Positions 48,337 to 61,556 of a stretch of 64,000 bases of DNA are shown here, piece by piece. Both the position numbers and the translations under genes were made by a program. The DNA is from Corallococcus sp. AS-1-6 (lineage in GTDB: Bacteria; Myxococcota; Myxococcia; Myxococcales; Myxococcaceae). Each line of letters begins with the position of its first letter. Within the stretch, counting starts at the first letter, position 1. The stretch spans positions 124,001-188,000 of the forward strand of contig NZ_JAIQDE010000009.1 of the NCBI RefSeq assembly GCF_020037015.1, written 5' to 3'. The notes below the pieces were generated by a model. That model was not told the origin of the DNA and did not search any database. It saw only the letters and a list, made by a program, of their open reading frames with translations.

Positions 48337-49731
48337 ATGCAGAAGTGGATGGCGATGGTCCTGCTGGTGGCGGTGGGGGTGGCGGGGCTGCTGGTGACCC
48401 CGGCGGCGCAGGTGAAGCAGGGCGGTCCCATCAACCCGGCGGACACCGCGTGGCTGCTCACCGCCACGGCGCTGGTGCTGCTGATGACGCCCGGCCTGTC
48501 GTTCTTCTACGGCGGCATGGTGCGGTTGAAGAACGTGGTCTCCACCCTGATGCAGAGCTTCATCGCCATGGCCGTCATCAGCGTGCTGTGGGTCGTGGTG
48601 GGCTTCAGCCTCTGCTTCGGCGACAGCTTCCACGGCCTCATCGGGGACCCGCGCACCTTCTTCATGTTCAGCGGCGTGGGCGGTGAGACGCACCCGGACC
48701 TGGCGCCCACCGTGCCGCTGCTCCTCTTCGCGCTCTTCCAGCTCAAGTTCGCCATCATCACCCCGGCGCTCATCACCGGCGCGTTCGCGGAGCGCGTGCG
48801 CTTCAAGGCGTACCTGCTCTTCATGGTGCTCTTCAGCCTCTTCATCTACGCGCCGCTCGCCCACTGGACGTGGCACCCGGAGGGCTTCCTGCGCCAGTGG
48901 GGCGTGCTCGACTTCGCCGGTGGCACCGTGGTGCACATGTCCGCGGGCCTCGCCGCGCTCGCGGGCGCCATCGTCCTGGGGCGCCGCCAGGTGCACCTGA
49001 CGCACGCCACGCACGCTCCCGCCAATGTCCCCTTCGTGATGCTCGGCACGGGCATGCTGTGGTTCGGCTGGTTCGGCTTCAACGCCGGCTCCGCGCTGTC
49101 CGCGTCGTCCCTGGCCACGCTCGCCTTCGCCACCACCAACACGGCCTCCGCCGCCGCGATGCTCGGGTGGATCGCCTTCGACTGGCTGCGCGGCCGCAAG
49201 CCCAGCGCCATGGGCGCCTGCGTGGGCGCGGTGGTGGGCCTGGTCGCCGTCACCCCCGCCGCGGGCTTCATCACCGTGGGGCAGAGCATCCTGGTGGGGC
49301 TGGTCGCCAGCTTCGTCAGCAACGCCGCCGTCCACTTCAAGAGCCGCACCGCGCTGGATGACACGCTCGACGTGTTCCCCTGCCACGGCCTGGGCGGCAT
49401 GGTCGGGATGATCCTCACCGGCGTGCTCGCCAAGGACGTGGGCCTCATCCACGGCACCACGCGCACCTTCTTCATGCACCTCCTGGCGCTGGTCGTCGTC
49501 TCCGTCTTCTCCTTCGTGGGCTCGTTCCTCCTGTACAAGCTCGTCGACCGCATCGTCCCGCTGCGCGTCACCCGCGAGCAGGAGGAGGAGGGGCTCGACC
49601 TGAGCCAGCACGGAGAGACCGTGGGCGAGGTCCCCACCGCCGCGCTCGCCGTCCCCACGCCGCCCGCGCCCGCCACGAGCGCGCCTGGCGCACCGGAGCA
49701 CGCCGCCCCGTCGGAGCCCGTGCCCGCGTAG
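48337..49731 (+). CDS. amt: ammonium transporter
   Basis: 464 residues, GGAGAGG ribosome site. Eleven-helix Amt/Mep/Rh-type channel for ammonium uptake. Signature segments: FFYGGMVRLKN, DFAGGTVVHMSAG and LGTGMLWFGWFGFNAGS. A leader helix (residues 5-25) may be a signal peptide. The C-terminal tail is long, acidic and Pro/Ala-rich (about 410-464), longer than usual. No glnK gene follows, unlike the common glnK-amt pair, so control must come from elsewhere. Confidence 0.94.
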   Translation: MQKWMAMVLLVAVGVAGLLVTPAAQVKQGGPINPADTAWLLTATALVLLMTPGLSFFYGGMVRLKNVVSTLMQSFIAMAVISVLWVVVGFSLCFGDSFHGLIGDPRTFFMFSGVGGETHPDLAPTVPLLLFALFQLKFAIITPALITGAFAERVRFKAYLLFMVLFSLFIYAPLAHWTWHPEGFLRQWGVLDFAGGTVVHMSAGLAALAGAIVLGRRQVHLTHATHAPANVPFVMLGTGMLWFGWFGFNAGSALSASSLATLAFATTNTASAAAMLGWIAFDWLRGRKPSAMGACVGAVVGLVAVTPAAGFITVGQSILVGLVASFVSNAAVHFKSRTALDDTLDVFPCHGLGGMVGMILTGVLAKDVGLIHGTTRTFFMHLLALVVVSVFSFVGSFLLYKLVDRIVPLRVTREQEEEGLDLSQHGETVGEVPTAALAVPTPPAPATSAPGAPEHAAPSEPVPA

Positions 49732-49758
49732 CGCTTCGTCCCCAGCGGTGCCAGCGCG

Positions 49759-49795
49759 CACGGGGCCCCTCGCCTTCACGCGAGCGGGCCCCGTG
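49759..49795 (+). terminator. strong hairpin after amt
   Basis: CACGGGGCCC-CTCGC (49759-49773) pairs with GCGAG-C-GGGCCCCGTG (49780-49795), a 15-pair stem with one bulged C and a six-base loop. No T-run follows. Confidence 0.6.
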
Positions 49796-50013
49796 GTGCC
49801 TTGGGGCAACGAGTGTGTGGGCCCCATGAGGCCGGAAACCTGTCGGGAAGGGGATGGGCAGGGCTCCCGCTGATCATTCGCGCGGGCAGCACCCTGTCAG
49901 GGGTCTGACGGTGCCCTGCCATGCATTGGACCTCCGTTCATGCACGTGCGCCTGCTGCGTTGAGACACGGCCAGTCATCGGATGACAGGGCTGGCTTCGC
50001 GTGGGGGGAGCAC

Positions 50014-52218
50014 ATGTCGCGGAAACGCAATGAATCGAGAGTCGCTGTCCTGGGAATCGTGCTCGCGGTGTGGGGGTGCTCGAAGGAGCCCGCACCCACG
50101 CCGCCCCCGCCGGTGCGGGAGGCTCCGGCGGCCGTGCAGGCCGCCGGTCCGGGAGCCTCCCGGAGCCTGGGGGAGCTGCCCGTCGTGGAGGGCGGCTCCG
50201 TCGCGAAGGTCTTCGCCCAGAAGCTGGCCCGGCCCACGTTCCTGGGCGAGACGACGGCGGTGCACGTGAAGCTGCCGCCTCCCATCAACCGGGGGCTCGC
50301 GGGCAGCCTGGTGCGCGTGGTCGGTGAGCCGTCAATGCCCACCGTCCTCTTCCACTCCGACACCCTGGCCCGGCTGGGGGTGATTCCGGCGAGCCCGGGC
50401 CCCGACTTCTTCACCCTCTTCGCGCGGCTCCCGGACTCGGAGGTCGACCGCCGGGGGGAGAACGAGCGGCGGCTGGCGTCGGGCGAGTTCGGGGCGCCCA
50501 CCCGGGAGACCGTCCTGTTCAACGGCCGCCACCCGGCCGCCCGCTACGAGGGGCTCCCCATGGACCCCAACGCCTTCGCGCGGGGCGCGCTCGTGCCCCA
50601 GACGAGCTGCCCCCAGGTGCCGGCCTCCACGGAGGCCTGGTGGGAGCGGACGCTGATGATCCGCGACCCGGCCGTGGTGCTCGACCCGGCGCGCACGTGG
50701 GACCCGTGCACGGGCGCGGGGACGAAGGGCGGCGTGTGGACCTTCGCGCACCTCATGCGGGAGATGGCCCAGGGCTCCGGCGTGAGCCCGGAGGCCTTCG
50801 TGCTGGAATGGCTGTCACTCTGGCTCAATGACTTCCAGTCCAACGGCGACACCGTGCCCGCGCGCCGCAAGATGTATGACGAGGTGATTGCCCCCTGGGC
50901 CGCCGCCAGCGGAGCGCTCTCGTCCCTCAAGTTCAACGCCTCCACGAACCGCTGGGAGGTGGTGCTGCGCAAGCCGCTGGACCTGGACATCGCGCCCTTC
51001 CGGCTGCTGGCCATCATCAACCGCATCGACCTGGGGGGCGGCACGGAGTACGGAGGCCGGTCCTCCAACCCGGGCGAGCTGCGGTTCATCTTCGGGCTGA
51101 CGCGCCCCTCGCCCTGGGGAGGCGGCACGGAGGCGACGTGCAACCTCAAGCCCTTCACCACCATCTTCGAATACGGCGTGCCGGGCGAGGGGTGCCGGGC
51201 CGTCACCCAGTGGGCAAGGCAGTGGGTGGGGTTGGGGATGTACCCCACCTTCAACGAGGCCTACCGGTCGCGGCTGCAGCGGATGACGGAGAGCGTCGTC
51301 CGGCATGGGCGGGCGCCCGGGAAGGGCAACCAGAGCGCGCTCAACCAACTGCGCACCAACGAGGTCGCCCTGGCGTTCCCGTGGGAGCTGCGGGAGTTCC
51401 ACCTGGCGGACGAGCACCCCGGCACCAGCAAGGACACCCCGTCCAACGGGCTGCTGCGCGTCCACACGCTGGCGCTGACCCCCAATGACGCGACCCACGA
51501 CTTCCGCACGGACCCCGACGTGGACTTCTTCGTGCGCACGCAGGTCAAGAACGGCGTCGAGCAGCCGGTGTCCATCCCCTCCCACTGCACCGCCCGCTTC
51601 TCGGTGCCCTCCTCCGTCAACGACAGGTTCTTCCTGGGCGCCAACGCGCAGGTGGCGCCGCCCACCCACTGGGAGGCCGTCTCCGCGGTCTCCACCAACG
51701 CCACGGAGGTCTGCGCGCGGAAGGAGTTCTCCAGCAACACCTGCAATGGCTGTCATTTCAAGGACACGGGCACCAACGACTTCACGGGCGTGGACAACCT
51801 CGCCTTCACGCACGTCAGCCCCACGTCCGGCATCCCGGCGCGGGAGTCCAGGTTCCTGACGGGCGGGGGCAATGGCTCCATGTATGTCGTGCCGGACGCC
51901 CAGTTCGGAGCGCAGGTGGCGTCGTGGCCGTTCGCGGACCTGCTGCGCCGCCACCAGCGGCTCCAGGAGCTGGCCCACTGCTCCACCTGTGGATGGTTCA
52001 TCGACCTGGACGCCGGCTACCTGAAGCGGATGGAGGCGCTCGCCGGGAGCGTGCCCCTGGACGTGCCGCCCGGCGCGCCCGGGTCGACGTTCACGGTGGG
52101 CCCCATCCTCGACGTTGGCGTGGTGCGGCAACTGCTGGAGCTGCGCCCCGGCCTCAGGCTCCGGTCACGGGACCTTCCGCTCGACTTCCTGGAGCCGCCC
52201 GCGGCCCGCGTCCACTGA
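50014..52218 (+). CDS. large lipoprotein with a CXXCH heme motif (copy 1)
   Basis: 734 residues from ATG 50014 (GGGGAG upstream); the frame is open upstream but not protein-like. Lipobox VWGC (C22), then a Pro/Ala linker and a long conserved region with LWLNDFQSNGDTVPARRKMYDEV and LLAIINRIDL. A single heme-c site CNGCH (C577, C580, H581) is followed by FKDTGTND. It is probably a lipid-anchored periplasmic or outer-membrane cytochrome-like protein; electron partner unknown. The heme is inferred from one motif. Confidence 0.82.
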   Translation: MSRKRNESRVAVLGIVLAVWGCSKEPAPTPPPPVREAPAAVQAAGPGASRSLGELPVVEGGSVAKVFAQKLARPTFLGETTAVHVKLPPPINRGLAGSLVRVVGEPSMPTVLFHSDTLARLGVIPASPGPDFFTLFARLPDSEVDRRGENERRLASGEFGAPTRETVLFNGRHPAARYEGLPMDPNAFARGALVPQTSCPQVPASTEAWWERTLMIRDPAVVLDPARTWDPCTGAGTKGGVWTFAHLMREMAQGSGVSPEAFVLEWLSLWLNDFQSNGDTVPARRKMYDEVIAPWAAASGALSSLKFNASTNRWEVVLRKPLDLDIAPFRLLAIINRIDLGGGTEYGGRSSNPGELRFIFGLTRPSPWGGGTEATCNLKPFTTIFEYGVPGEGCRAVTQWARQWVGLGMYPTFNEAYRSRLQRMTESVVRHGRAPGKGNQSALNQLRTNEVALAFPWELREFHLADEHPGTSKDTPSNGLLRVHTLALTPNDATHDFRTDPDVDFFVRTQVKNGVEQPVSIPSHCTARFSVPSSVNDRFFLGANAQVAPPTHWEAVSAVSTNATEVCARKEFSSNTCNGCHFKDTGTNDFTGVDNLAFTHVSPTSGIPARESRFLTGGGNGSMYVVPDAQFGAQVASWPFADLLRRHQRLQELAHCSTCGWFIDLDAGYLKRMEALAGSVPLDVPPGAPGSTFTVGPILDVGVVRQLLELRPGLRLRSRDLPLDFLEPPAARVH

Positions 52219-52423
52219 CGCACCACGCGATGCGTTGGGCCTCCATGCATGTGGACCCCGCGAGGCCGTGAGCCTGTCGGGAAGCAAATGGGCGGAGCCC
52301 CTGCTGTTCACTCGCACGGGCAGCCCTGTCCGGGGCGTGACGTCCGTCCATGCACTTCACTCCAGCGGCGTTGAGTCAATGCCAGCCATTCCAGGAAACG
52401 GCTGGCTTTGCCGGGGAGGATGT

Positions 52424-54622
52424 ATGTTGTGGAAGTGCGAGGAATTGAGAGTCGCCGTGGTGGGGGCCGTGCTGATGGTCAGCGGCTGCGCGAGGGAGCC
52501 CGCGCAGGAGCCTTCGCGGGAGCCGTCGTGGCAGGACGCCGCGGAGGAGTCGCGGGGGCGCAGCACGAGCCTGGGGGAGCTGCCCCTCGTGCCGGGCCTG
52601 TCCGTCGCCGGGACCTTCGCCCAGAAGCTGGAATGGCCCACGGCGCTGGGGGAGACGACGGCGGTGCACGTGAAGCTGCCGCCCCCGGCCAACCGGCAGC
52701 TCTCCGACAGCCTGGTGCGCGTGGTGGGTGACCCGGCGCGGCCCTCGGTCCTCTTCCACTCCGACACCCTGGCCCGGCTGGGCGCGATTCCGGCGAGCCC
52801 GGGCCCCGACTTCTTCACCCTCTTCGCGCGGCTCCCGGACTCGGAGCTGGAGCGGCGCCAGGAGAACGAGCGGCGGCTGGCGTCTGGCGAGCTGGGGACC
52901 ACCAGCCGGGAGTCCATCCTGTTCAACGGCCGCCACCCGGTGGCCCGCTACGAGGGGCTCCCCGTGAACGCGGCGGCCTTCGGGTGGGGGGAGCAGGTGC
53001 CGGTCACGAACTGCCCCCTGCTGCCCGCCTCCACCCAGTCCCAGTGGGAGCGGACGCTGATGATCCGCGACCCGGCCGTGGTGCTCGACCCGGCGCGCAC
53101 GTGGGACCCGTGCACGGGCGCGGGGACGAAGGGCGGGGTGTGGACCTTCGCGCACCTCATGCGGCAGATGGCCCAGGGCTCCGGCGCGCGGCCGGAGGCC
53201 TTCGTGCTGAGCTGGCTGTCGCTCTGGCTCAATGACTTCCAGTCCAACGGCGACACGGTGCCCGCGCGCCGCAAGATGTATGACGAGGTGATTGCCCCCT
53301 GGGCCGCCGCCAGCGGCGCGACGTCCTCCCTCCGGCTCAACCCCGCCACGACCCGCTGGGAGGTGGTGCTGAGCAGGCCGCTGGACCTGGACATCGCGCC
53401 CTTCCGGTTGCTGGCCATCGTCAACCGCATCGACCTGGCCAGCAGTTGGGACCACGCGGACCGGCAGTCCGACCCGGGCGAGCTGCGCTTCCTCTTCGGG
53501 CTGACGCGCCCCTCGCCCTGGGGCGGCGGCACGGAGGCCACCTGCAACCTCAGGCCCTTCACCGTCATCTTCGAATACGGCGTGCCCGGAGAGGGCTGCG
53601 CGCAGGTCGTCGCCTGGGCACGTCAGTGGGCGTTGCTGGGGAACATCCCGTCCTTCAACGTGGCCTACAAGGCGCAGCTCACGCAGATGACCCAGAGTGT
53701 CGTCCTGCGCGGGCGGGCGCCGGGGAAGGGCAACGACAACGCGCTCAATCAGATCCGCACCAACGAGGCCGCCCTGGCGTTCCCGTGGGAGCTGCGGGAG
53801 TTCCGGCTGGTGGACGAGCACCCCGTCAGCGGCAAGGACAAGCCCTCCGACGGGCTGCTGCGCGTCCACACCATGGCGCGGACCCCCGATGACGCGACCC
53901 ATGACTCCGAGGTGGATCCGGACATCGACTTCTTCGTGCGCACGCAGGTCAAGAACGGCGTCGAGCTGCCGGTGACCGTCCCCATCCGGTGCACCGCGAA
54001 CTTCACGGTGCCTCGCAAGGTCCGTGGCCGGCCCTTCGTGGGGGCCAACTCGCTGGTGGCGAAGCCCACCCACTGGGAGGGCTTCAGCGTGGACTCCACG
54101 GATGCCGCGGAGGTCTGCGCGCGGAAGGAGTTCTCCCTCAACACGTGCAATGGCTGTCACTTCAAGGACACGGGCACCAACGACTTCTCCGGCATGGACA
54201 ACGTGGCCTTCACGCACGTCAGCCCCACGTCCGGCATCCCGGCGCGGCTGTCCAGGTTCCTGACGGGCGGGGGCCCGGGCTTCATGTACCTCGTGCCGGA
54301 CGCCCAGTTCGGAGCGCAGGTGGCGTCGTGGCCGTACGCGGACCTGCAGCGCCGGCACCAGCGGCTCCAGGAGCTGGCCAACTGCACCCTGTGCGGATGG
54401 GTCCGGGGCCTGGACGCGGGCTCCCTGGCGCGGATGGAGGCGCTCGCCGGGAGCGTCCCCCTGGACGTGCCGCCCGGCTCGCCCGAGCCGGCGCTCACGG
54501 TGGGGCCCATCCGAGACGTCGGCGTGGTGAAGCAACTGCTGGAGCTGCGCCAGGACTTCACGGCGCAGCCCCGGGAGGTGCCGCTCGACTTCCTCCAGCC
54601 GCCCGCGGCCCTCGTCCACTGA
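52424..54622 (+). CDS. large lipoprotein with a CXXCH heme motif (copy 2)
   Basis: 732 residues from ATG 52424 (GGGGAGG upstream). Full-length paralogue of the preceding gene: lipobox MVSGC (C22), the LWLNDFQSNGDTVPARRKMY and LLAIVNRIDL segments, and CNGCH (C575, C578, H579). The most variable parts are the N-terminal linker and the stretch after the heme motif; the heme motif and FKDTGTND after it are unchanged. Converges on gltD with 13 bases between the stops. Confidence 0.82.
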   Translation: MLWKCEELRVAVVGAVLMVSGCAREPAQEPSREPSWQDAAEESRGRSTSLGELPLVPGLSVAGTFAQKLEWPTALGETTAVHVKLPPPANRQLSDSLVRVVGDPARPSVLFHSDTLARLGAIPASPGPDFFTLFARLPDSELERRQENERRLASGELGTTSRESILFNGRHPVARYEGLPVNAAAFGWGEQVPVTNCPLLPASTQSQWERTLMIRDPAVVLDPARTWDPCTGAGTKGGVWTFAHLMRQMAQGSGARPEAFVLSWLSLWLNDFQSNGDTVPARRKMYDEVIAPWAAASGATSSLRLNPATTRWEVVLSRPLDLDIAPFRLLAIVNRIDLASSWDHADRQSDPGELRFLFGLTRPSPWGGGTEATCNLRPFTVIFEYGVPGEGCAQVVAWARQWALLGNIPSFNVAYKAQLTQMTQSVVLRGRAPGKGNDNALNQIRTNEAALAFPWELREFRLVDEHPVSGKDKPSDGLLRVHTMARTPDDATHDSEVDPDIDFFVRTQVKNGVELPVTVPIRCTANFTVPRKVRGRPFVGANSLVAKPTHWEGFSVDSTDAAEVCARKEFSLNTCNGCHFKDTGTNDFSGMDNVAFTHVSPTSGIPARLSRFLTGGGPGFMYLVPDAQFGAQVASWPYADLQRRHQRLQELANCTLCGWVRGLDAGSLARMEALAGSVPLDVPPGSPEPALTVGPIRDVGVVKQLLELRQDFTAQPREVPLDFLQPPAALVH

Positions 54623-54635
54623 CGGGCCGCGGCGG

Positions 54636-56096
54636 TTAGAACGCGCAGTCCTGACCGCGCGTGGGCAGCACGGAGGCGGCGCCGGACAGCCAGGTGTCCA
54701 GCGCGCGCGCCGCCTCACGTCCGTCCGCGAGCGCCCAGACGATGAGGCTCGCGCCCCGGCTGGCGTCGCCCGCGCAGTACACGCCCGGCGCGGAGGTGGC
54801 GAACCGCGCGTCCACCTTCACCGTGCCGCGCGGCGACAGCGTCACGCCCAGCTCCTCCTCCAGCCGGTCCGTGTCCGGGCCGGTGAAGCCCATGGCCAGC
54901 ACGAGCAGGTCCACCTCGAACACCTGCTCGGAGCCCGGCAGCTCCACCAGCCTCGGCGCGCCGCCCGGCTCGGGCTGGACCTCCACGCGCACCGCGTGCA
55001 GCCGCTTCAACTGGCCGTTCTCGCCCTCCAGCCGCTTCGTCATCAGCGCGAAGGCGCGCTCGCCGCCCTCCTCCTGGCTGGTCGACGTGCGGAACACCAG
55101 CGGCCAGCGCGGCCACGGGTTCTCCTTCGCGCGCACCCGCGGCGGCGCGGGGAGGAGCTCCACCTGCGTCACGCTCGCAGCCCCCTGGCGCAGCGCCGTG
55201 CCCAGGCAGTCCGAGCCCGTGTCGCCGCCGCCCAGGATGATGACCCGCTTGCCCTTCGCCTCCAGGCGCGCGTCCGGCGGCGCTCCCGCCGTCACCACCC
55301 GGTTCTGGTGCTCCAGGTAGTCCATGGCCCGCACCACGCCGGACAGCTCGCGGCCCGGCACGTCCAGCTCGCGGGCCTTGCGCGCGCCCAGGGCCAGCAC
55401 CACGCCGTCGTACTGCTCGCGCAGCGCGCGCCAGCCCGGCGTGACGGCCACGTCCTCGCCCGTGCGGAAGACGATGCCCTCCGCCTCCATCAGCGCGAGC
55501 CGGCGGTCCAGCACCGCCTTCTCCAGCTTGAAGTCCGGGATGCCGTAGCGCAGCAGGCCTCCGGCGCGGGCGTCCTTCTCGTACACCGTCACGCTGTGCC
55601 CGGCCGCGTTGAGCTGCGCCGCCGCCGCCAGCCCCGCGGGGCCGGAGCCCACCACCGCCACGCGCTTGCCCGTGCGCCGCGCCGGAGGCCTCGCCTTCAC
55701 CCAGCCCTCCGCGAAGGCGCGCTCCGAAATCTCCTTCTCCATCTGCTCGATGGTGACCGCGTCCCGGTCGATGGCCAGCACGCACGCGGCCTCGCACGGC
55801 GCGGGGCACAGCCGCCCGGTGAACTCCGGGAAGGTGTTGGTGCGGCTGAGCACCTGGTACGCCTCCTTCCACTGGCCCCGGTACACCGCGTCGTTGAAGT
55901 CCGGGATGAGGTTCCCCAGGGGACACCCCTGGTGGCAGAAGGGGATGCCGCAGTCCATGCAGCGCCCCGCCTGCCGCTTCGCCTCGTCCGCGGCCAGCGG
56001 CAGGTGCAGCTCGCGCCAGTCCTCCAGGCGCTCCACCTTGTCCCGCTTGGGGGCGTGGACGCGCTGCCACTCCATGAAACCCGTGGGCTTGCCCAT
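54636..56096 (-). CDS. gltD: glutamate synthase small subunit
   Basis: 486 residues. FAD/NADPH subunit of glutamate synthase. The iron-sulfur cysteines of the N-terminal domain are C46, C49, C54 and C58 (CMDCGIPFCHQGCPLGN). FAD motif VVGSGPAGLAAAAQL and NADPH motif ILGGGDTGSDC follow. It starts three bases after the gltB stop, so the two are co-translated. Confidence 0.96.
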   Translation of the reverse strand: MGKPTGFMEWQRVHAPKRDKVERLEDWRELHLPLAADEAKRQAGRCMDCGIPFCHQGCPLGNLIPDFNDAVYRGQWKEAYQVLSRTNTFPEFTGRLCPAPCEAACVLAIDRDAVTIEQMEKEISERAFAEGWVKARPPARRTGKRVAVVGSGPAGLAAAAQLNAAGHSVTVYEKDARAGGLLRYGIPDFKLEKAVLDRRLALMEAEGIVFRTGEDVAVTPGWRALREQYDGVVLALGARKARELDVPGRELSGVVRAMDYLEHQNRVVTAGAPPDARLEAKGKRVIILGGGDTGSDCLGTALRQGAASVTQVELLPAPPRVRAKENPWPRWPLVFRTSTSQEEGGERAFALMTKRLEGENGQLKRLHAVRVEVQPEPGGAPRLVELPGSEQVFEVDLLVLAMGFTGPDTDRLEEELGVTLSPRGTVKVDARFATSAPGVYCAGDASRGASLIVWALADGREAARALDTWLSGAASVLPTRGQDCAF

Positions 56097-56099
56097 GGC

Positions 56100-60671
<4,572 letters not shown>

Positions 60672-60722
60672 CGTCGGAACCCCTTTCCCGCATGACGCGG
60701 GAAGCCAAGCTGTTGAGCATCC

Positions 60723-60752
60723 AGGCTAACGCGGCGTGTCGCGGCCCGTAAA
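60723..60752 (-). promoter_or_regulatory. candidate gltBD promoter
   Basis: On the minus strand TTTACG (60752-60747), 18 bases, TAGCCT (60728-60723). Transcription would start near 60715, 45 bases before the gltB start. The fit to sigma-70 consensus is moderate. Confidence 0.38.
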
Positions 60753-60757
60753 GACAG

Positions 60758-60781
60758 GGTGACTCAGGGGGTCGAGTCACC
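60758..60781. promoter_or_regulatory. perfect 8-bp inverted repeat between gltB and the heme oxygenase gene
   Basis: GGTGACTC (60758-60765) and GAGTCACC (60774-60781) are exactly complementary, separated by eight bases. It lies just upstream of the gltB promoter candidate and about 75 bases before the heme oxygenase start, so it may be an operator for either. Confidence 0.45.
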
Positions 60782-60854
60782 GCGTGCAGTGGTGCCGGGG
60801 AAACAGGCTCTCCGTGAAACCTCACGCTCCGTACGGCCCGCGCCGCGTGCAGGG

Positions 60855-61556
60855 ATGAGCGGCCAACATTCATCTGCGATGAACGGCCAACATTCAGCGC
60901 AATTGGTTCTTTTCAGCCGCCGGGACGCTTCCCATCCTCAAGGCAACTTGGAACTGCTTCAGCGGCTGAAGACGGAGACGCGCCCTCACCATGAGCGCAC
61001 GGAGGGCGTGGTGCGTCTGATGGACGCGGACCTGACGCCCGCGGGCTACCAGCGCCAGTTGGAGGCCTTCCACGGGCTCTACGCGCCGCTGGAGGCGCTG
61101 CTCGCCGCGCCCCTCACGGCCCTGGAGCCGGCGCTGGATTGGGAGGCGCGCTGGAAGACGCCGCTGCTGGAGGCGGACCTGCGCGCCATGGGGCATGACA
61201 CGGCCTCGCTCGCGCGGCTGCCGCGCGCCTCCTCGCTGCCGGCGCTGCCGGGGCTGGCGGAGGCGCTGGGCTGCGCGTACGTGCTGGAGGGCTCCACGCT
61301 GGGGGGCCAGCTCCTCCTGCGCCACCTGACGCGCCACTTCGGGGCGGACGCGCGCGTGGGGACCTTCGCCTTCTTCCGGGCCTACGGAGACCAGGTGGGC
61401 CCCATGTGGCGCGCGTTCGGTGAAGCGCTCACCCGGGCCTCCGCGCGGGCGGCGTCCGAGTCCTTCGACGCGGCCGTCGTGCAGGGGGCCCGGGACACCT
61501 TCGACACCTTCGCCGCCTGGTTGAAGCGGGAGCACGATGTCCCCGTCCGTCTCTGA
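60855..61556 (+). CDS. bphO: heme oxygenase (biliverdin-producing)
   Basis: 233 residues from ATG 60855; ATG 60879 (225 residues) is the alternative and the frame is open further upstream. The heme-ligand histidine is in LKTETRPHHERTEG, and the distal helix with its Gly-rich kink is YVLEGSTLGGQLLLRHL. It opens heme to biliverdin, the chromophore of bacteriophytochromes. Its stop is 20 bases inside the phytochrome gene, so the two are coupled: the enzyme supplies the bilin for the sensor. Confidence 0.88.
   Translation: MSGQHSSAMNGQHSAQLVLFSRRDASHPQGNLELLQRLKTETRPHHERTEGVVRLMDADLTPAGYQRQLEAFHGLYAPLEALLAAPLTALEPALDWEARWKTPLLEADLRAMGHDTASLARLPRASSLPALPGLAEALGCAYVLEGSTLGGQLLLRHLTRHFGADARVGTFAFFRAYGDQVGPMWRAFGEALTRASARAASESFDAAVVQGARDTFDTFAAWLKREHDVPVRL
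60860..60896 (+). repeat. 24-base tandem near-repeat at the heme oxygenase start
   Basis: CGGCCAACATTCA occurs at 60860-60872 and 60884-60896, 24 bases apart. Each copy follows an ATG (60855, 60879), so the protein starts with two near-copies of MxGQHSxx. It is either a tandem duplication of the start or a paired operator in the coding region. Confidence 0.55.

Larger units (their letters stand above)
49820..54622 (+). repeat. tandem duplication of a lipoprotein gene with its leader
   Basis: Unit 1 runs about 49820-52218 and unit 2 about 52254-54622. The coding regions align along their whole length. The leaders also align: both contain GAGGCCG..A.CCTGTCGGGAAG, CGGGCAG and later GGCTGGCTT before the start. 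So the unit copied was a gene with its upstream region. Unit 2 has drifted in the leader, mostly by small changes. Confidence 0.8.
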
